DNA of 64,000 bases from an uncultured Lacinutrix sp. (GCA_937129145.1 CAKZMU010000086.1:1-64000); one strand, 5' to 3'. Positions 44,406 to 54,482 are shown, numbered from the stretch's first letter. Numbers and translations are program-made. Notes: generated by a model from the letters alone, not told the origin.

Positions 44406-45041
44406 TTAAGGCCAGTTTATTTTTGTCAATTCTACAATTTCGTTAAAACTAACTGAATCGTTAGGATTACGTGACAATTCTCTACGTTTCTTGAATAGTT
44501 CTTTTGATCTAAGATCTTTTGAGAAAATTTGATTAAGAAACTTTAGGTCTATTATCCAACCTGTTTGTTGATTATTTAGATGTAGATTAATTTGATCGTG
44601 AATTTTACACGCCATTTTTGTTAATTTCTTTACTTCGTGCCAGTTAATACTCTCTTTTTTACGAGAGTAATCTAAATGACCAATATGAGTGTGTCGGATT
44701 TTTGTTATACGTAATTTAGTATATAGTTTTTTTGCTGCTTTAAGTGTTGATAAATAATCTTCAACTCTCTTATTCGATTTATCAAATTTATTCCATGCTA
44801 AATTCTTTACTGAGTCAAATGAATAGTTTTGATTAGGTTCGAATAGTTTATATAAGTTTAGTATTGTATTATTTCTGATAACATGAAACAGAAACCACAA
44901 ATCTTTAGGATTATCATTTTCGATTTTTAAGAGGTATTCTGAAAAATTAATAAGATATTCTAGGGACTTTAATGATTCATGAATAAGATAAGCTTGTTGG
45001 CTTAATTTAATCGATATCTCATCATTATTTAAAACATTCAT
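44406..45041 (-). CDS. AbiU2/HEPN-like helical protein
   Basis: The 211-residue protein is mostly helical and has no signal peptide or membrane segment. The pattern FHVIRNNTILNLYKLFE in the middle and RITKIRHTHIGHLDYSRKK later resemble the AbiU2-like family, whose KxxxxHxD-type block is a variant of the HEPN RNase motif. AbiU2 proteins are linked to phage abortive infection, but only distant likeness is seen here. It stands alone between the par operon and the mutase operon, outside both, so it is a candidate accessory gene. Confidence 0.6.
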   Translation of the reverse strand: MNVLNNDEISIKLSQQAYLIHESLKSLEYLINFSEYLLKIENDNPKDLWFLFHVIRNNTILNLYKLFEPNQNYSFDSVKNLAWNKFDKSNKRVEDYLSTLKAAKKLYTKLRITKIRHTHIGHLDYSRKKESINWHEVKKLTKMACKIHDQINLHLNNQQTGWIIDLKFLNQIFSKDLRSKELFKKRRELSRNPNDSVSFNEIVELTKINWP

Positions 45042-45117
45042 AATAATTTTAATTAAATATGTTTACGAAATAATTTACAAACTAAATTTCAAGTCTCGGA
45101 TTAAGAATCAAACAAAC

Positions 45118-47265
45118 CTACTCAATCAAAATCTCCAAAATCTTAATCGCTGCGTCACTAATTTTTGTTCCTGGACCAAATACAGCCACTGCGCCAGCAT
45201 CAAATAAGTATTGGTAGTCTTGTTTTGGTATTACACCACCAACAATTACCATAATATCTTCACGACCATAACCTTTTAAGGCTTCAATTACTTTTGGTAC
45301 TAAGGTTTTATGTCCAGCAGCTAGCGAGGAGACTCCTAAAATATGCACATCGTTTTCTACTGCTTGTTTAGCAGCTTCTTCTGGTGTTTGAAATAAAGGC
45401 CCTATATCTACATCAAAACCAACATCGGCATAACCTGTGGCAACCACTTTGGCTCCACGATCGTGTCCATCTTGTCCCATTTTGGCAATCATAATACGAG
45501 GTCTACGACCATCTTGCTCTGCAAATTGGTCTGCTAATTCTTTTGCTTTTTTAAAGGATTCGTCGTCTTTTATTTCTTTACTATACACACCTGAAAATGA
45601 TTTTATTTGTGCTTTAAATCGTCCAAATACTGCTTCAAGGGCATCGCTAATTTCTCCTAAGGTTGCTCTTTCTCTTGCTGCATTTACTGCTAAAGATAGT
45701 AAGTTATAATTCCCTTGCAAAAGGGAATCTTTTGAATTTGACCATTTATTGGCAGCTTCCGTGAGTTTTGAAAGAGCAGCTTTAACTTTTTCGCTATCAC
45801 GTTTCGCTTTTAATTCTTTTAATTGGGCGATTTGTGCATTTCTAACGGTTTGATTATCTACTTCAAGTGTAGAAATAGGGTCTTCTTGTTCTAATCGGTA
45901 TTTATTCACACCAACGATTACATCTTGTCCAGAATCGATACGAGCTTGCTTACGTGCAGCAGCTTCCTCAATTCTTATTTTTGGGATGCCTGCTTCAATG
46001 GCTTTTGTCATGCCACCCAATTCTTCAACTTCTTCAATTAAAGACCATGCTTTTTGCGCAATATCGTGTGTTAGTTTTTCTACATAATAACTTCCAGCCC
46101 AAGGGTCGACCGTTTTGGTAATATTGGTTTCTTCTTGAAGATATATTTGCGTGTTTCTTGCTATTCTAGCCGAAAAATCTGTAGGTAAGGCAATAGCTTC
46201 ATCAAGTGCATTGGTATGTAAACTTTGGGTGCCTCCAAAAGCCGCAGCAGCAGCTTCAATGGTTGTTCTAGCTACGTTATTAAATGGGTCTTGCTCGGTT
46301 AAACTCCACCCAGAAGTTTGACTATGCGTACGCAATGCCAACGATTTTGGGTTTTTAGGATTGAATTGTTTAACCAATTTTGCCCAGAGCATTCTTGCGG
46401 CTCGCATTTTGGCAATTTCCATAAAATGATTCATGCCAATTGCCCAAAAGAATGAGAGCCTAGGAGCAAAGGTGTCAATGTCCATACCTGCTTCCAATCC
46501 TTTTCTAATATATTCTAAACCATCGGCTAAGGTATATGCTAATTCAATATCGCAGGTTGCACCAGCTTCTTGCATGTGATATCCAGAGATACTGATACTG
46601 TTGAATTTTGGCATGTTTTTGCTTGTGTATTCAAAAATATCCGAGATAATTTTCATGGATGGTGTAGGAGGGTAGATGTACGTGTTACGTACCATAAACT
46701 CCTTAAGTATATCATTTTGAATAGTGCCAGCCAATTGTTCTGGTTTTACACCTTGTTCCTCGGCAGCCACAATGTAAAATGCCATGATTGGTAAGACTGC
46801 ACCATTCATGGTCATAGACACTGACATTTTATCAAGAGGAATTTGGTCGAACAGTACTTTCATATCCTCTACCGAATCGATGGCAACTCCTGCTTTTCCA
46901 ACATCACCTTCAACACGTTTATGGTCACTGTCATAACCACGATGTGTTGCTAAATCGAACGCTACTGAGAGTCCTTTTTGTCCAGCAGCCAAATTACGTC
47001 TGTAAAATGCGTTGCTTTCTTCGGCAGTTGAAAATCCTGCATATTGTCTAATGGTCCAAGGTCGTCTAACATACATCGTGCTGTACGGTCCACGAAGGTT
47101 AGGTGCAATACCTGCTACAAAACCTAGGTGTTCAACATCGTTTAAATCGTCCTTTGAATAGTTAGATTTAGCAGGAATATCTTCAGCAGTTTGATAGCTT
47201 TTAACTTCTGTCTTCGTGCTTCTAGCTTCGGACTTTAATGATATATGTTGGACGTTTTTTCTCAT
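45118..47265 (-). CDS. methylmalonyl-CoA mutase large (alpha) subunit
   Basis: The 715-residue protein interconverts methylmalonyl-CoA and succinyl-CoA with adenosylcobalamin. The catalytic barrel includes [36 protein letters not shown] and [13 protein letters not shown]. The C-terminal B12-binding domain has the cobalt-binding [12 protein letters not shown] (DxHxxG). It starts with a one-base TAATG overlap behind a lipoprotein gene, and the small subunit lies further upstream on the same strand, so the operon is unusual in having two lipoprotein genes between the subunits. Confidence 0.96.
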   Translation of the reverse strand: MRKNVQHISLKSEARSTKTEVKSYQTAEDIPAKSNYSKDDLNDVEHLGFVAGIAPNLRGPYSTMYVRRPWTIRQYAGFSTAEESNAFYRRNLAAGQKGLSVAFDLATHRGYDSDHKRVEGDVGKAGVAIDSVEDMKVLFDQIPLDKMSVSMTMNGAVLPIMAFYIVAAEEQGVKPEQLAGTIQNDILKEFMVRNTYIYPPTPSMKIISDIFEYTSKNMPKFNSISISGYHMQEAGATCDIELAYTLADGLEYIRKGLEAGMDIDTFAPRLSFFWAIGMNHFMEIAKMRAARMLWAKLVKQFNPKNPKSLALRTHSQTSGWSLTEQDPFNNVARTTIEAAAAAFGGTQSLHTNALDEAIALPTDFSARIARNTQIYLQEETNITKTVDPWAGSYYVEKLTHDIAQKAWSLIEEVEELGGMTKAIEAGIPKIRIEEAAARKQARIDSGQDVIVGVNKYRLEQEDPISTLEVDNQTVRNAQIAQLKELKAKRDSEKVKAALSKLTEAANKWSNSKDSLLQGNYNLLSLAVNAARERATLGEISDALEAVFGRFKAQIKSFSGVYSKEIKDDESFKKAKELADQFAEQDGRRPRIMIAKMGQDGHDRGAKVVATGYADVGFDVDIGPLFQTPEEAAKQAVENDVHILGVSSLAAGHKTLVPKVIEALKGYGREDIMVIVGGVIPKQDYQYLFDAGAVAVFGPGTKISDAAIKILEILIE

Positions 47266-47870
47266 TATCGAATAATTAGTTTTTCTATGTAGTGGTCAAA
47301 ATTTAGAGGGTAAATAGTGAAAACTCTAATCATATACGTTTTTGATTTAGAAGTAATTGCATAATAGGAATTGTAAGCTTTGTGAGTTTTATAATCTAAC
47401 TCATAAACAGCTTTGAAAACCTTTGTTTTTGAGTTATCAGAAAACCCTGCGTCTCTTTTTTTACATTTTGCACCACTAGAACTTGCAAATTCATTGCATG
47501 AATTAGAAAGCATTGCAAGCAGCATTCCAGATTCCTTTTTTGTAAAAGGAAAGTAATCCATTTCTTTTACTAAAATTTCTGACGTACCATTTTCTTCTTT
47601 TATTAAATACACATCTCCTTTAGAAAACTTTAATTGATTGAATTTTAATAATTCATCAGCTCTTACTAGTGAATCCTCAATTTCTAATATGTCATTTTTG
47701 TACTCATTAAGGGTATACTTATTAAAGGATTTTGGAACAAATATTTTTAAAAATTCATTCTCCAATTGTATGTATTTCCCTTCAACAATCGATTTCTTAT
47801 TTTGCTTGACTTTTTTTTCTTGACAAGCATAAAGAGAAAGAATTATTATGAGTAGAAATCTGAATTTCAT
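47265..47870 (-). CDS. hypothetical lipoprotein, paralogue of the adjacent broken gene
   Basis: The 201-residue protein has a lipoprotein signal (LSLYAC) and a domain with [53 protein letters not shown] and a final [12 protein letters not shown]. The neighbour at 47875-48502 shows the same blocks in the same order. No family is recognised. Its stop overlaps the start of the large mutase subunit. Confidence 0.72.
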   Translation of the reverse strand: MKFRFLLIIILSLYACQEKKVKQNKKSIVEGKYIQLENEFLKIFVPKSFNKYTLNEYKNDILEIEDSLVRADELLKFNQLKFSKGDVYLIKEENGTSEILVKEMDYFPFTKKESGMLLAMLSNSCNEFASSSGAKCKKRDAGFSDNSKTKVFKAVYELDYKTHKAYNSYYAITSKSKTYMIRVFTIYPLNFDHYIEKLIIR

Positions 47871-47874
47871 GTGT

Positions 47875-48502
47875 TTATTTAAGTATTATCTTATCAAGAT
47901 ATGGGTCGAAATTAATCTCATCGAGCGTAGATAATTGTATAAAAACGGTTTTGCCTTTTGAAGAAATAATATACGATGTATTATAAACGTCGTTTTTCAT
48001 ACTTTTTCCACTTACCTTATATACAGCCTTAAACAGTTGTTGTTGTTTGTCACCACCATATTTGGCTGTTATTTTGGTGAATTTTGCATCGCTGTTTTCT
48101 TTTACTTTATCATTGTTTTCGGTAATTAACCCTAATAATTGCGGTGCATCTTCTTTGGTAAATGCAAAATATGGTCGCGTGTTTATGGTGAATGTAGAAC
48201 CGTTTTCCTCATCGTAATAAATGTACAGCGAACCATCCATTTTACTAAGCGATTCTAACCTTTCGGTTTCAATTTTGTATTCCTTTTTTTGTGGTTAACG
48301 AATCGAGTAAACGCTGATATTTTGTTAACGAATATCTTTCAAAAGTTTCAGGCAAATAAATTTGTGTTCCAGTATCTTCTAAAAAATGATATTTTCCAGA
48401 TAGATTCTCGGAAGACTTAGCTTTATTATTAGATTTATTTTCGTTGCATGACAACGTAACAAATAAGATGAGTATTAAGTAAAAATTTGATTTAAAATTC
48501 AT
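47875..48502 (-). pseudogene. lipoprotein gene with +1 frameshift in an A7 run
   Basis: Two frames read separately give a 77-residue lipoprotein start (signal ILFVTLSC, then SGKYHFLEDTGTQIYLPETF) that stops at GIQN, and an open frame from about 48290 containing FTKEDAPQLL, FKAVYKVSG and NFDPYLDKIILK. Removing one A from the run of seven at 48284-48290 joins them into one 208-residue protein aligned throughout with the 201-residue neighbour. 628 bases minus one is divisible by three. The start is ATG 48502. This is a real break, a sequencing error, or slippery-run phase variation. Confidence 0.88.
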
Positions 48503-48521
48503 AATATGTAACAGTAGGGTG

Positions 48522-49895
48522 TTATTTTTCATTATCCAGTCGTTCTTTTTCAATGTTTTCAGATAGTCGATGTGGTATAATTGGTTCGATTAGCGTTTTT
48601 CTTTTATTTCGTTTTAAAAATGGATAGCGTTCCAAATCGTTTTTCATGCTATCGTTTTTATTTTTGTGTTTATTGGTGCCTAATAATACAATATCTTCTT
48701 TATCGAATAGTTCTTGTTCTTTGGCAGCACTTTCTTTAATTTTTCTTTGAATGACACCTTCTTTTAGCTGTTTTAGAAAGCCACCATTATGTTCAATATC
48801 CTTAAAAATAGCTAAGGCTTTATCTGATAGTTGAGTAGTTAAAGATTCGATGTAATAAGCGCCTTCTGTAGGATTATTAACTGTGTCAAAATAGCTTTCA
48901 TGTTTTAAAACCAATAACTGATTGCGTGCAATACGCTCTCCAAATTCATTATCGTTATGGTAAATAGTGTCATACCTTAAGTTACTAATAAAATTGGCAC
49001 CTCCCAAGCTTGCACTCATACATTCGGTTGTGGTGCGAAGCAAGTTGGTGTTGTAATCGTAAATGGTTTTGTTACGTTTACTTGGTGTTGCTATAATAAT
49101 GCAATCTGAAGGATTTTTATAATAGTCTGAAGCTAGTGTGTTCCATAATAACCTTAACGCCTTTAGTTTGGCAATCTCGAAAAAATAGTTTGAACCAACC
49201 GAAGTTTTATACACTATTTGATTTTCAATTGTATCACCAAAATGATTTAGATATTCATTAACATGCGCCAATGCATAAGCTAATTGTTGTATAATGTTTG
49301 CTCCAGAATTTTGATACAGCGATACATTTACGGACACCGAAGATTTTAAGGAATTACAATTAGCCACAATATATTCTAAAATCTTGTGGTCTTCCTTTAA
49401 GTTTTTATACCAATTGCCACTTTTGGCAAGGTTTCCAATAATATCTGTTTGAAGGTGAAAATTTGCTTGTTCTTTTTGTGCGATGTCATTTAATGAGATT
49501 GCATAAGCTTGAGATAAAAACGCCAATTCAAAACATATTGGAACGGTTTTTAAATCTATATTTTTTAATAATTCTGAAGGATTTATGGTATTGTTTGCTA
49601 TGATGAAATGTAAGCTTTCGGCACCTCTATTTAAAACATTAATGGCTTTTTTGTTAGCATCTTTGGTGTTGTCAACATTAATGGTTTGACAAATTTTCCA
49701 GCTTTGGTCTGTGTTAGTCGAAGAAACCGTATTTTTAATATCTTCTTTGCTATAAAGGGGTTTTACATCGATGCCTTCAGGCGAATTCCAAATAAGTGCA
49801 TCGTTGTAATCGGCGCCTTTTAAGTCTAATTGGATTTTTTGCTTCCAAGCTTTGGCGGACACAGGTTCGAATTCGTTGAATAACTTTTTACTCAT
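48522..49895 (-). CDS. methylmalonyl-CoA mutase small (beta) subunit
   Basis: The protein has about 457 residues from the ATG at 49895 (MSKKLFNEFEPVS); codons up to 49928 belong to the overlap with the FtsB/DivIC-like gene. It has the mutase barrel without a B12-binding domain: KAWKQKIQLDLKGADYND, SASLGGANFISN (matching [11 protein letters not shown] in the large subunit) and a Lys/Asn-rich tail. It pairs with the large subunit to form the heterodimer and overlaps the upstream gene by 8 bases. Confidence 0.92.
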   Translation of the reverse strand: MSKKLFNEFEPVSAKAWKQKIQLDLKGADYNDALIWNSPEGIDVKPLYSKEDIKNTVSSTNTDQSWKICQTINVDNTKDANKKAINVLNRGAESLHFIIANNTINPSELLKNIDLKTVPICFELAFLSQAYAISLNDIAQKEQANFHLQTDIIGNLAKSGNWYKNLKEDHKILEYIVANCNSLKSSVSVNVSLYQNSGANIIQQLAYALAHVNEYLNHFGDTIENQIVYKTSVGSNYFFEIAKLKALRLLWNTLASDYYKNPSDCIIIATPSKRNKTIYDYNTNLLRTTTECMSASLGGANFISNLRYDTIYHNDNEFGERIARNQLLVLKHESYFDTVNNPTEGAYYIESLTTQLSDKALAIFKDIEHNGGFLKQLKEGVIQRKIKESAAKEQELFDKEDIVLLGTNKHKNKNDSMKNDLERYPFLKRNKRKTLIEPIIPHRLSENIEKERLDNEK

Positions 49896-50220
49896 TCTTA
49901 TTGTCTTTAAGGCTGTCTTCGTATTCAATTAAATAAATCTCTTCATCTTTCTTTTTCATGTGGTATTTTTCCCTGCCGTATTTTTCGATGCCTTCTTCAC
50001 TACTTAGTTTTTGTATATCTTTTTTGTCTTTTTCCATTTCAGACTTATAGTACGCTTTTTCATTTTCAAGAGCTTCCTTATCGTTGTTTAGCTCATTGTG
50101 AATAAACCACGAATTAGCATCAAAAAAAAGCATCCAAACGGCAAAAATTACAGAAATGACAAAGAATACATTTTTAAAAGGCTTAAAAAACCGTTTGTTT
50201 TTATTTATAAAATCTACCAT
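49888..50220 (-). CDS. septum formation initiator (FtsB/DivIC-like)
   Basis: The 110-residue protein has a short cytosolic tail, one transmembrane helix (about 16-36, VFFVISVIFAVWMLFFD) and a long coiled coil (NDKEALENEKAYYKSEMEKD) with a Gly-Tyr-rich end REKYHMKKKDEEI. This is the FtsB/DivIC family. It should act in the divisome. It starts with a TAATG overlap after udk. Confidence 0.88.
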   Translation of the reverse strand: MVDFINKNKRFFKPFKNVFFVISVIFAVWMLFFDANSWFIHNELNNDKEALENEKAYYKSEMEKDKKDIQKLSSEEGIEKYGREKYHMKKKDEEIYLIEYEDSLKDNKNE

Positions 50221-50825
50221 TACAATCTTTCGTTAATTATTGTTCTTACTATGTCAACTGCAACGGTGTTGTACTTATTGTTTGGTATAATAATATCGGC
50301 ATATTCTTTCATGGGTTCGATAAATTGCTCGTGCATAGGTTTTAGTGTTGTTTGATAACGAGATAGGACTTCGTTTAAATCCCTTCCTCTTTCTGAAATA
50401 TCACGTTTTAAACGTCTTATAAGACGTTCGTCGCTATCGGCATGCACAAATATTTTAATGTCAAACATATCACGAAGCTCAGGATTGGTAAGTATTAAAA
50501 TGCCTTCAACAATCATCACTTTTCTTGGATGTGTGAGAATGGTGTCACCAGTTCTATTATGCTGAACAAATGAATATACAGGTTGTTTTATTGGTTTGTG
50601 GTCTTTTAGCTCTTTAAGATGTTTAGCTAGCAAGTCAAAATCTATAGACCTAGGATGATCAAAATTAATCTTTACACGTTCATCATAACTTAAATGTGTT
50701 GTGTCTTGATAATAAGAATCTTGCGAAATCACGCCAACTTCTCCTTCGGGTAATTCGTTAAGAATTTGGTTGACAACCGTCGTTTTTCCGCATCCAGTTC
50801 CTCCTGCGATTCCAATTATAAGCAT
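50220..50825 (-). CDS. udk: uridine kinase
   Basis: The 201-residue protein phosphorylates uridine and cytidine. Walker A is GIAGGTGCGKTTV (about 5-17), followed by DSYYQDTTHL, NFDHPRSIDFDLL and a lid region RLIRRLKRDISERGRDL. The length fits. It is the first gene of the operon with the FtsB/DivIC-like gene and the mutase genes. Confidence 0.95.
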   Translation of the reverse strand: MLIIGIAGGTGCGKTTVVNQILNELPEGEVGVISQDSYYQDTTHLSYDERVKINFDHPRSIDFDLLAKHLKELKDHKPIKQPVYSFVQHNRTGDTILTHPRKVMIVEGILILTNPELRDMFDIKIFVHADSDERLIRRLKRDISERGRDLNEVLSRYQTTLKPMHEQFIEPMKEYADIIIPNNKYNTVAVDIVRTIINERL

Positions 50826-50861
50826 GATTGCGTTGTTTGATTAATTAGGGCAAATTTAAGA

Positions 50862-51995
50862 TTATTTCTTCGGAATTATTTTAACAATCCCAACATTTTC
50901 CACACCAACATATACATAACCATCAGGCCCTTGCTCAATACTTCTTACGCGACCCAAGCCTTCAATGAGTTTTCTTTCTTCAACCACTTTATTTCCATCT
51001 AATACACAAAGGTCTAAATATTGAAACTTAAGCGACCCAACAAGTAAATTTCCTTTAAATTCTGGATAAACATCACTTGTTACAAAAGCCATTCCGCTAG
51101 GAGCAATAGATGGTGTCCATTGGTGTATAGGTTGTTCCATGCCTTCTTTTTCGGTAATTTCAGTAAATTTCGTGCCACTATAATTAATACCGTAACTTAT
51201 TACTGGCCATCCAAAGTTTTTACCAGCTTCTACAATATTTATTTCATCACCACCTCTTGGACCATGTTCATGTGCCCAAAGCTTACCAGTTTCAGGATGC
51301 CTAACCATGCCTTGTGGATTACGGTGACCATAAGAATAGATGGCTTTTTTAGCATTTCGGTCTTTTACAAAAGGGTTATCTACTGGAATACGACCATCAT
51401 CATGTAGTCGGTAAACTTTACCACCATCTCGTTCTATATTTTGCGGATTAACATCTCTATTGCCTCTATCTCCAATCGAGAAGTATAAATAACCGTCATT
51501 ATCAAAGGCTAATCTGGACCCGAAATGCTGTCCGCGTTTACTATCAGGTGTTGCTTTATAAAGTACTTTTTTATTTGTTAATGAGCTGTTTTCAAGTTTA
51601 CAGCGCATAATGGTTGTGTTTGCACCGCTACCGCTATCAGACGATGCATAGGATAAATATATCCAACCATTTTCGGCATAATTTGGATGCAGTTCAATAT
51701 CCATTAAACCTCCTTGACCTTGAACTTTCACTTCAGGTAAACCACTAACTGTTGTTTTTTTGTTGTTTTTAAAATGAATTAACTCGCCACTTTTTTCATT
51801 GATTAGCATAGAGCCATCAGGCAGAAAAGTAAATCCCCAGGGAATATCTAAATCTGGTACAACAACGTCATGTGAATAATTGGCTGCTATTGTCTCTGTA
51901 TTATTAAGGGTTAAAGAATTGGTTGATTTATTTTCTTTACAAGAATAAAGATTAAAAATTAGTAGTAAAACGATAGCAAATTTTAATGATTTCAT
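50862..51995 (-). CDS. PQQ-dependent sugar dehydrogenase-like lipoprotein
   Basis: The 377-residue protein has a lipoprotein signal (FNLYSC) and a six-bladed propeller with the sGDH/YliI patterns IPWGFTFLPDGSMLINEKSG, GQHFGSRLAFDNDGYLYFSIGDRG, SYGHRNPQGM and HEHGPRGGDEINIVEAG. It should oxidise aldose sugars with PQQ in the periplasm. No PQQ synthesis genes are near. It is expressed alone. Confidence 0.87.
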   Translation of the reverse strand: MKSLKFAIVLLLIFNLYSCKENKSTNSLTLNNTETIAANYSHDVVVPDLDIPWGFTFLPDGSMLINEKSGELIHFKNNKKTTVSGLPEVKVQGQGGLMDIELHPNYAENGWIYLSYASSDSGSGANTTIMRCKLENSSLTNKKVLYKATPDSKRGQHFGSRLAFDNDGYLYFSIGDRGNRDVNPQNIERDGGKVYRLHDDGRIPVDNPFVKDRNAKKAIYSYGHRNPQGMVRHPETGKLWAHEHGPRGGDEINIVEAGKNFGWPVISYGINYSGTKFTEITEKEGMEQPIHQWTPSIAPSGMAFVTSDVYPEFKGNLLVGSLKFQYLDLCVLDGNKVVEERKLIEGLGRVRSIEQGPDGYVYVGVENVGIVKIIPKK

Positions 51996-52128
51996 CTGGT
52001 TAATATTTATAGTTTTTTAATGGTAAGATGTAATGTCCAAATTATCATATCGGTTGGTTTTCAACTTTTTGTTAATGGGCATTTCATAGGATTATTATTT
52101 TGACTTGAAAATACGAATAAAAAATTAT

Positions 52129-52156
52129 TTGTTCTTAAAAGAAAGCTATATATTTG
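52129..52156 (+). promoter_or_regulatory. promoter upstream of tRNA-Pro
   Basis: TTG at 52129-52131 and TATATTTG at 52149-52156 with a 17-base spacer fit the Bacteroidota promoter. It lies about 130 bases before the tRNA, giving a leader that contains the palindrome at 52250-52270. Confidence 0.5.
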
Positions 52157-52249
52157 CAATCCTTAAAAAATTGAGTTTTTCTCAATGTATCGGAATAAGT
52201 TTTAAGATATATATTGAAAACGCCTTTGCGCAAGCTGGCCCTTTCACTA

Positions 52250-52270
52250 AAAATGTCCTCAGGACATTTT
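52250..52270. repeat. palindrome in the tRNA-Pro leader
   Basis: AAAATGTCCT-C-AGGACATTTT is a 10+10 perfect inverted repeat with one central base, 15 bases before the tRNA start. It would form a stem in the precursor RNA; it may help processing or termination. Confidence 0.5.
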
Positions 52271-52284
52271 CTTAACGCTCAGTC

Positions 52285-52362
52285 CGGGGTGTAGCGTAGC
52301 CCGGTTATCGCGCCACGTTTGGGACGTGGAGGCCGCAGGTTCGAATCCTGCCACCCCGACCA
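52285..52362 (+). tRNA. tRNA-Pro (anticodon UGG)
   Basis: Acceptor stem CGGGGTG/CACCCCG is perfect. The anticodon stem CCACG/CGTGG carries a 7-base loop TTTGGGA with anticodon TGG, which reads CCA/CCG. The T arm is GCAGGTTCGAATCCTGC. The discriminator A (52359) is followed by an encoded CCA (52360-52362). A strong terminator follows directly. Confidence 0.96.
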
Positions 52363-52364
52363 TT

Positions 52365-52399
52365 AAAAGCTAAAAAAATCTTTGATTTTTTTAGCTTTT
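52365..52399 (+). terminator. tRNA-Pro terminator
   Basis: A 16-bp perfect stem (AAAAGCTAAAAAAATC with its reverse complement) with a three-base loop is followed by more T residues. It ends the tRNA transcript; nothing further is seen to 52576. Confidence 0.88.
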
Positions 52400-52576
52400 T
52401 TATTTGACGTATTGCCATTACTAGGTGAGATTAAGCAAGCAAAAAAAAAGCCATTGAAACCGTGAAAAGCGGTTTTGGTTTTGAATTAATCGAATTGATT
52501 TTAAAGCAGTAGTATATTTATTAAATAGATTATCTTTAACAACTCTTAATTAGATTGTTGATATTCATATTGAATA

Positions 52577-54235
52577 ATGAGATTTATTTTCTTTATATAC
52601 ATATTTTTGCTTTCTGCCTTATGCTGGTCGCAACAAAAAATAGATAGCTTAAAAACCATTCTTGAAAGAGAAATGTTAGTATCTGAATCTAAGATTGATA
52701 TTCTCAATGAATTAGGTTATCAAAATTGGATAATAAACTCAGAAGAAGCACTAAAATATGGTAAACAAGCTATAGAATTAGCCGATAGCCTTAATTACCT
52801 TAATGGAGAAGCTAAAGCAAATAGAGTACTTGGAGTAGCTTATTGGACACGTGGTAGTCACTTAAATGCTATTAAGCATCTCAATAAATCTTTAGAACAA
52901 AATCAAGCACTTCTTAATGCAGAAGAAACCGCCAATACAACATTGAATTTGGCTATGGTTTATGCCTCACTTCGAGATGATGAAAAAGCATTATCTATGT
53001 ATCAAGATGCTATTAATCAATTTACGTCCTTAGACCTTAAATCTAGAATTGCTACTGCATTTACCAAGATAGCATCACTTTATATTAAGCAAGACCGCTT
53101 AGGTGAAGCCAAAGATTATTTGACTAATGCGTTAAAAATGCATACCGAAGCAAATTTTACTTATGGCATAGCTGAAGCACATAATAGATTAGGCATTTTA
53201 TATATTAAACTCGAAGAGAAGGAGCAAGCATACTATCACATTGAAAGAGCTATCATTAATGGTAAAAAAGTAAACGATAGTGATGGTATGATAAGTAATC
53301 TTATTCAATATGGTAAATTATTAATGTTAGATAATGAGTTTCAAACAGCTGAAGAACATTTTCTTTTGGCTCTTGAACGTGCTAAAAATAATAACTTAAA
53401 ACGTTATGAACTTGAAGCTTATGAGTCTTTAAGAAACTTGAAACGTTTTGAAGAAAAATCGGAAGATGCTCTAGACTATTATGATAAATATATTACTTTA
53501 AAAGACAGTATTTTTAATTCAAATAATGCAATGAAAATTGCAGCTTTAGAACTTAATAATGAACTGGTTGCAAAAGAAAAGGCTCTTGAGTTACTTGCCG
53601 AAAAAGAGCGCTCAAATAATTTTGTAAAATGGAGTTTAATAATTGGTTTGGTCGTGCTTATGCTTATTACCATAATCTATTTTATAAATTTAAAAAAGAG
53701 AATTGCCCAAAGAAGAGAATTGCATTTAACAAAAGAAGAATTCAATCAAGCCGAATTAGAAAATGCTAATTTAAAGCAACAAGAATTGCAGCAACAGTTA
53801 GATTTTAAAAACAAGGAACTTACATCATATACGCTTAATTTTGTCCAAAAAAGTGAATTGTTTCAAGAACTTAAAGAGAAAATAGAATTTTTAAAAACAG
53901 CCACACCAAAGCAACGAGACAAGATTATAACCGATTTAAATCGTGTTATAAAGCAACACATTAATATTGATAGAAATTGGGAAGATTTTAAACGATATTT
54001 TGAAGATGTTCATACTGGCTTCACTGAAAAGTTAAAAGAAAACCATCCAGATTTAAGTGCCAACGACCTTAAAATATGTGCGCTTACTCGTCTTAATCTG
54101 AACATTAAGGAATCTGCCACCATCTTAGGAATCACTCCTGAAAGTGTTAAAACAGCACGTTACAGACTTAGAAAAAAGCTAAATCTGGAACATAACGAAG
54201 AACTTTTAAGTTACTTTTTAAAGCTAGAAAGCTAA
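52577..54235 (+). CDS. TPR transcription regulator with C-terminal LuxR-type HTH
   Basis: The 552-residue protein has a signal peptide (ending LCWSQQ), about seven TPR units (residues 30-330, for example HLNAIKHLNKSLEQNQALL), one transmembrane helix (about 352-372, LIIGLVVLMLITIIYFI), a coiled coil and a C-terminal HTH: LSANDLKICALTRLNLNIKE then ESVKTARYRLRKKL. This is the Bacteroidota sensor-regulator layout in which the TPR part faces the periplasm and the HTH the cytoplasm. It may regulate the cluster downstream, which begins 250-400 bases later. Confidence 0.88.
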   Translation: MRFIFFIYIFLLSALCWSQQKIDSLKTILEREMLVSESKIDILNELGYQNWIINSEEALKYGKQAIELADSLNYLNGEAKANRVLGVAYWTRGSHLNAIKHLNKSLEQNQALLNAEETANTTLNLAMVYASLRDDEKALSMYQDAINQFTSLDLKSRIATAFTKIASLYIKQDRLGEAKDYLTNALKMHTEANFTYGIAEAHNRLGILYIKLEEKEQAYYHIERAIINGKKVNDSDGMISNLIQYGKLLMLDNEFQTAEEHFLLALERAKNNNLKRYELEAYESLRNLKRFEEKSEDALDYYDKYITLKDSIFNSNNAMKIAALELNNELVAKEKALELLAEKERSNNFVKWSLIIGLVVLMLITIIYFINLKKRIAQRRELHLTKEEFNQAELENANLKQQELQQQLDFKNKELTSYTLNFVQKSELFQELKEKIEFLKTATPKQRDKIITDLNRVIKQHINIDRNWEDFKRYFEDVHTGFTEKLKENHPDLSANDLKICALTRLNLNIKESATILGITPESVKTARYRLRKKLNLEHNEELLSYFLKLES

Positions 54236-54441
54236 AATTAGTATTTAGAAGCCTTTTTCGTATCCAATTTATTCTTAAAACCTAAAACTTCGCTAACATC
54301 TGATTTTAAGCAAGTTATTTTTTTTTTGTTCACCTCCTGTTTACCTTTTTTTATGTTAAAACCGTAAATGGTCTACCTAAATTATTATGATAGACTACTT
54401 TTTGTTTACCCACTTTATTTTAAAAGGCTCTTTTCCGTTTC

Positions 54442-54449
54442 TAGATTTG
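54442..54449 (+). promoter_or_regulatory. candidate -7 element TAGATTTG for the TPR/SCO cluster
   Basis: TAGATTTG fits TAnnTTTG in the 406-base gap 54236-54641. It is 34 bases before the small open frame at 54483 and about 190 bases before the main TPR gene. No -33 match at the ideal distance. Confidence 0.4.
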
Positions 54450-54482
54450 CACCATCATTAAAAATCAAAAAAACGAGCAGTT

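Noticed and set aside
47875..48553. Two separate short genes at 47875-48240 and 48269-48553
   Set aside because: They align as consecutive halves of the neighbouring paralogue and one base explains the break.
52285..52399. tRNA-Pro as an integration site of a genomic island
   Set aside because: No integrase gene, no duplicated tRNA end and ordinary flanking genes.
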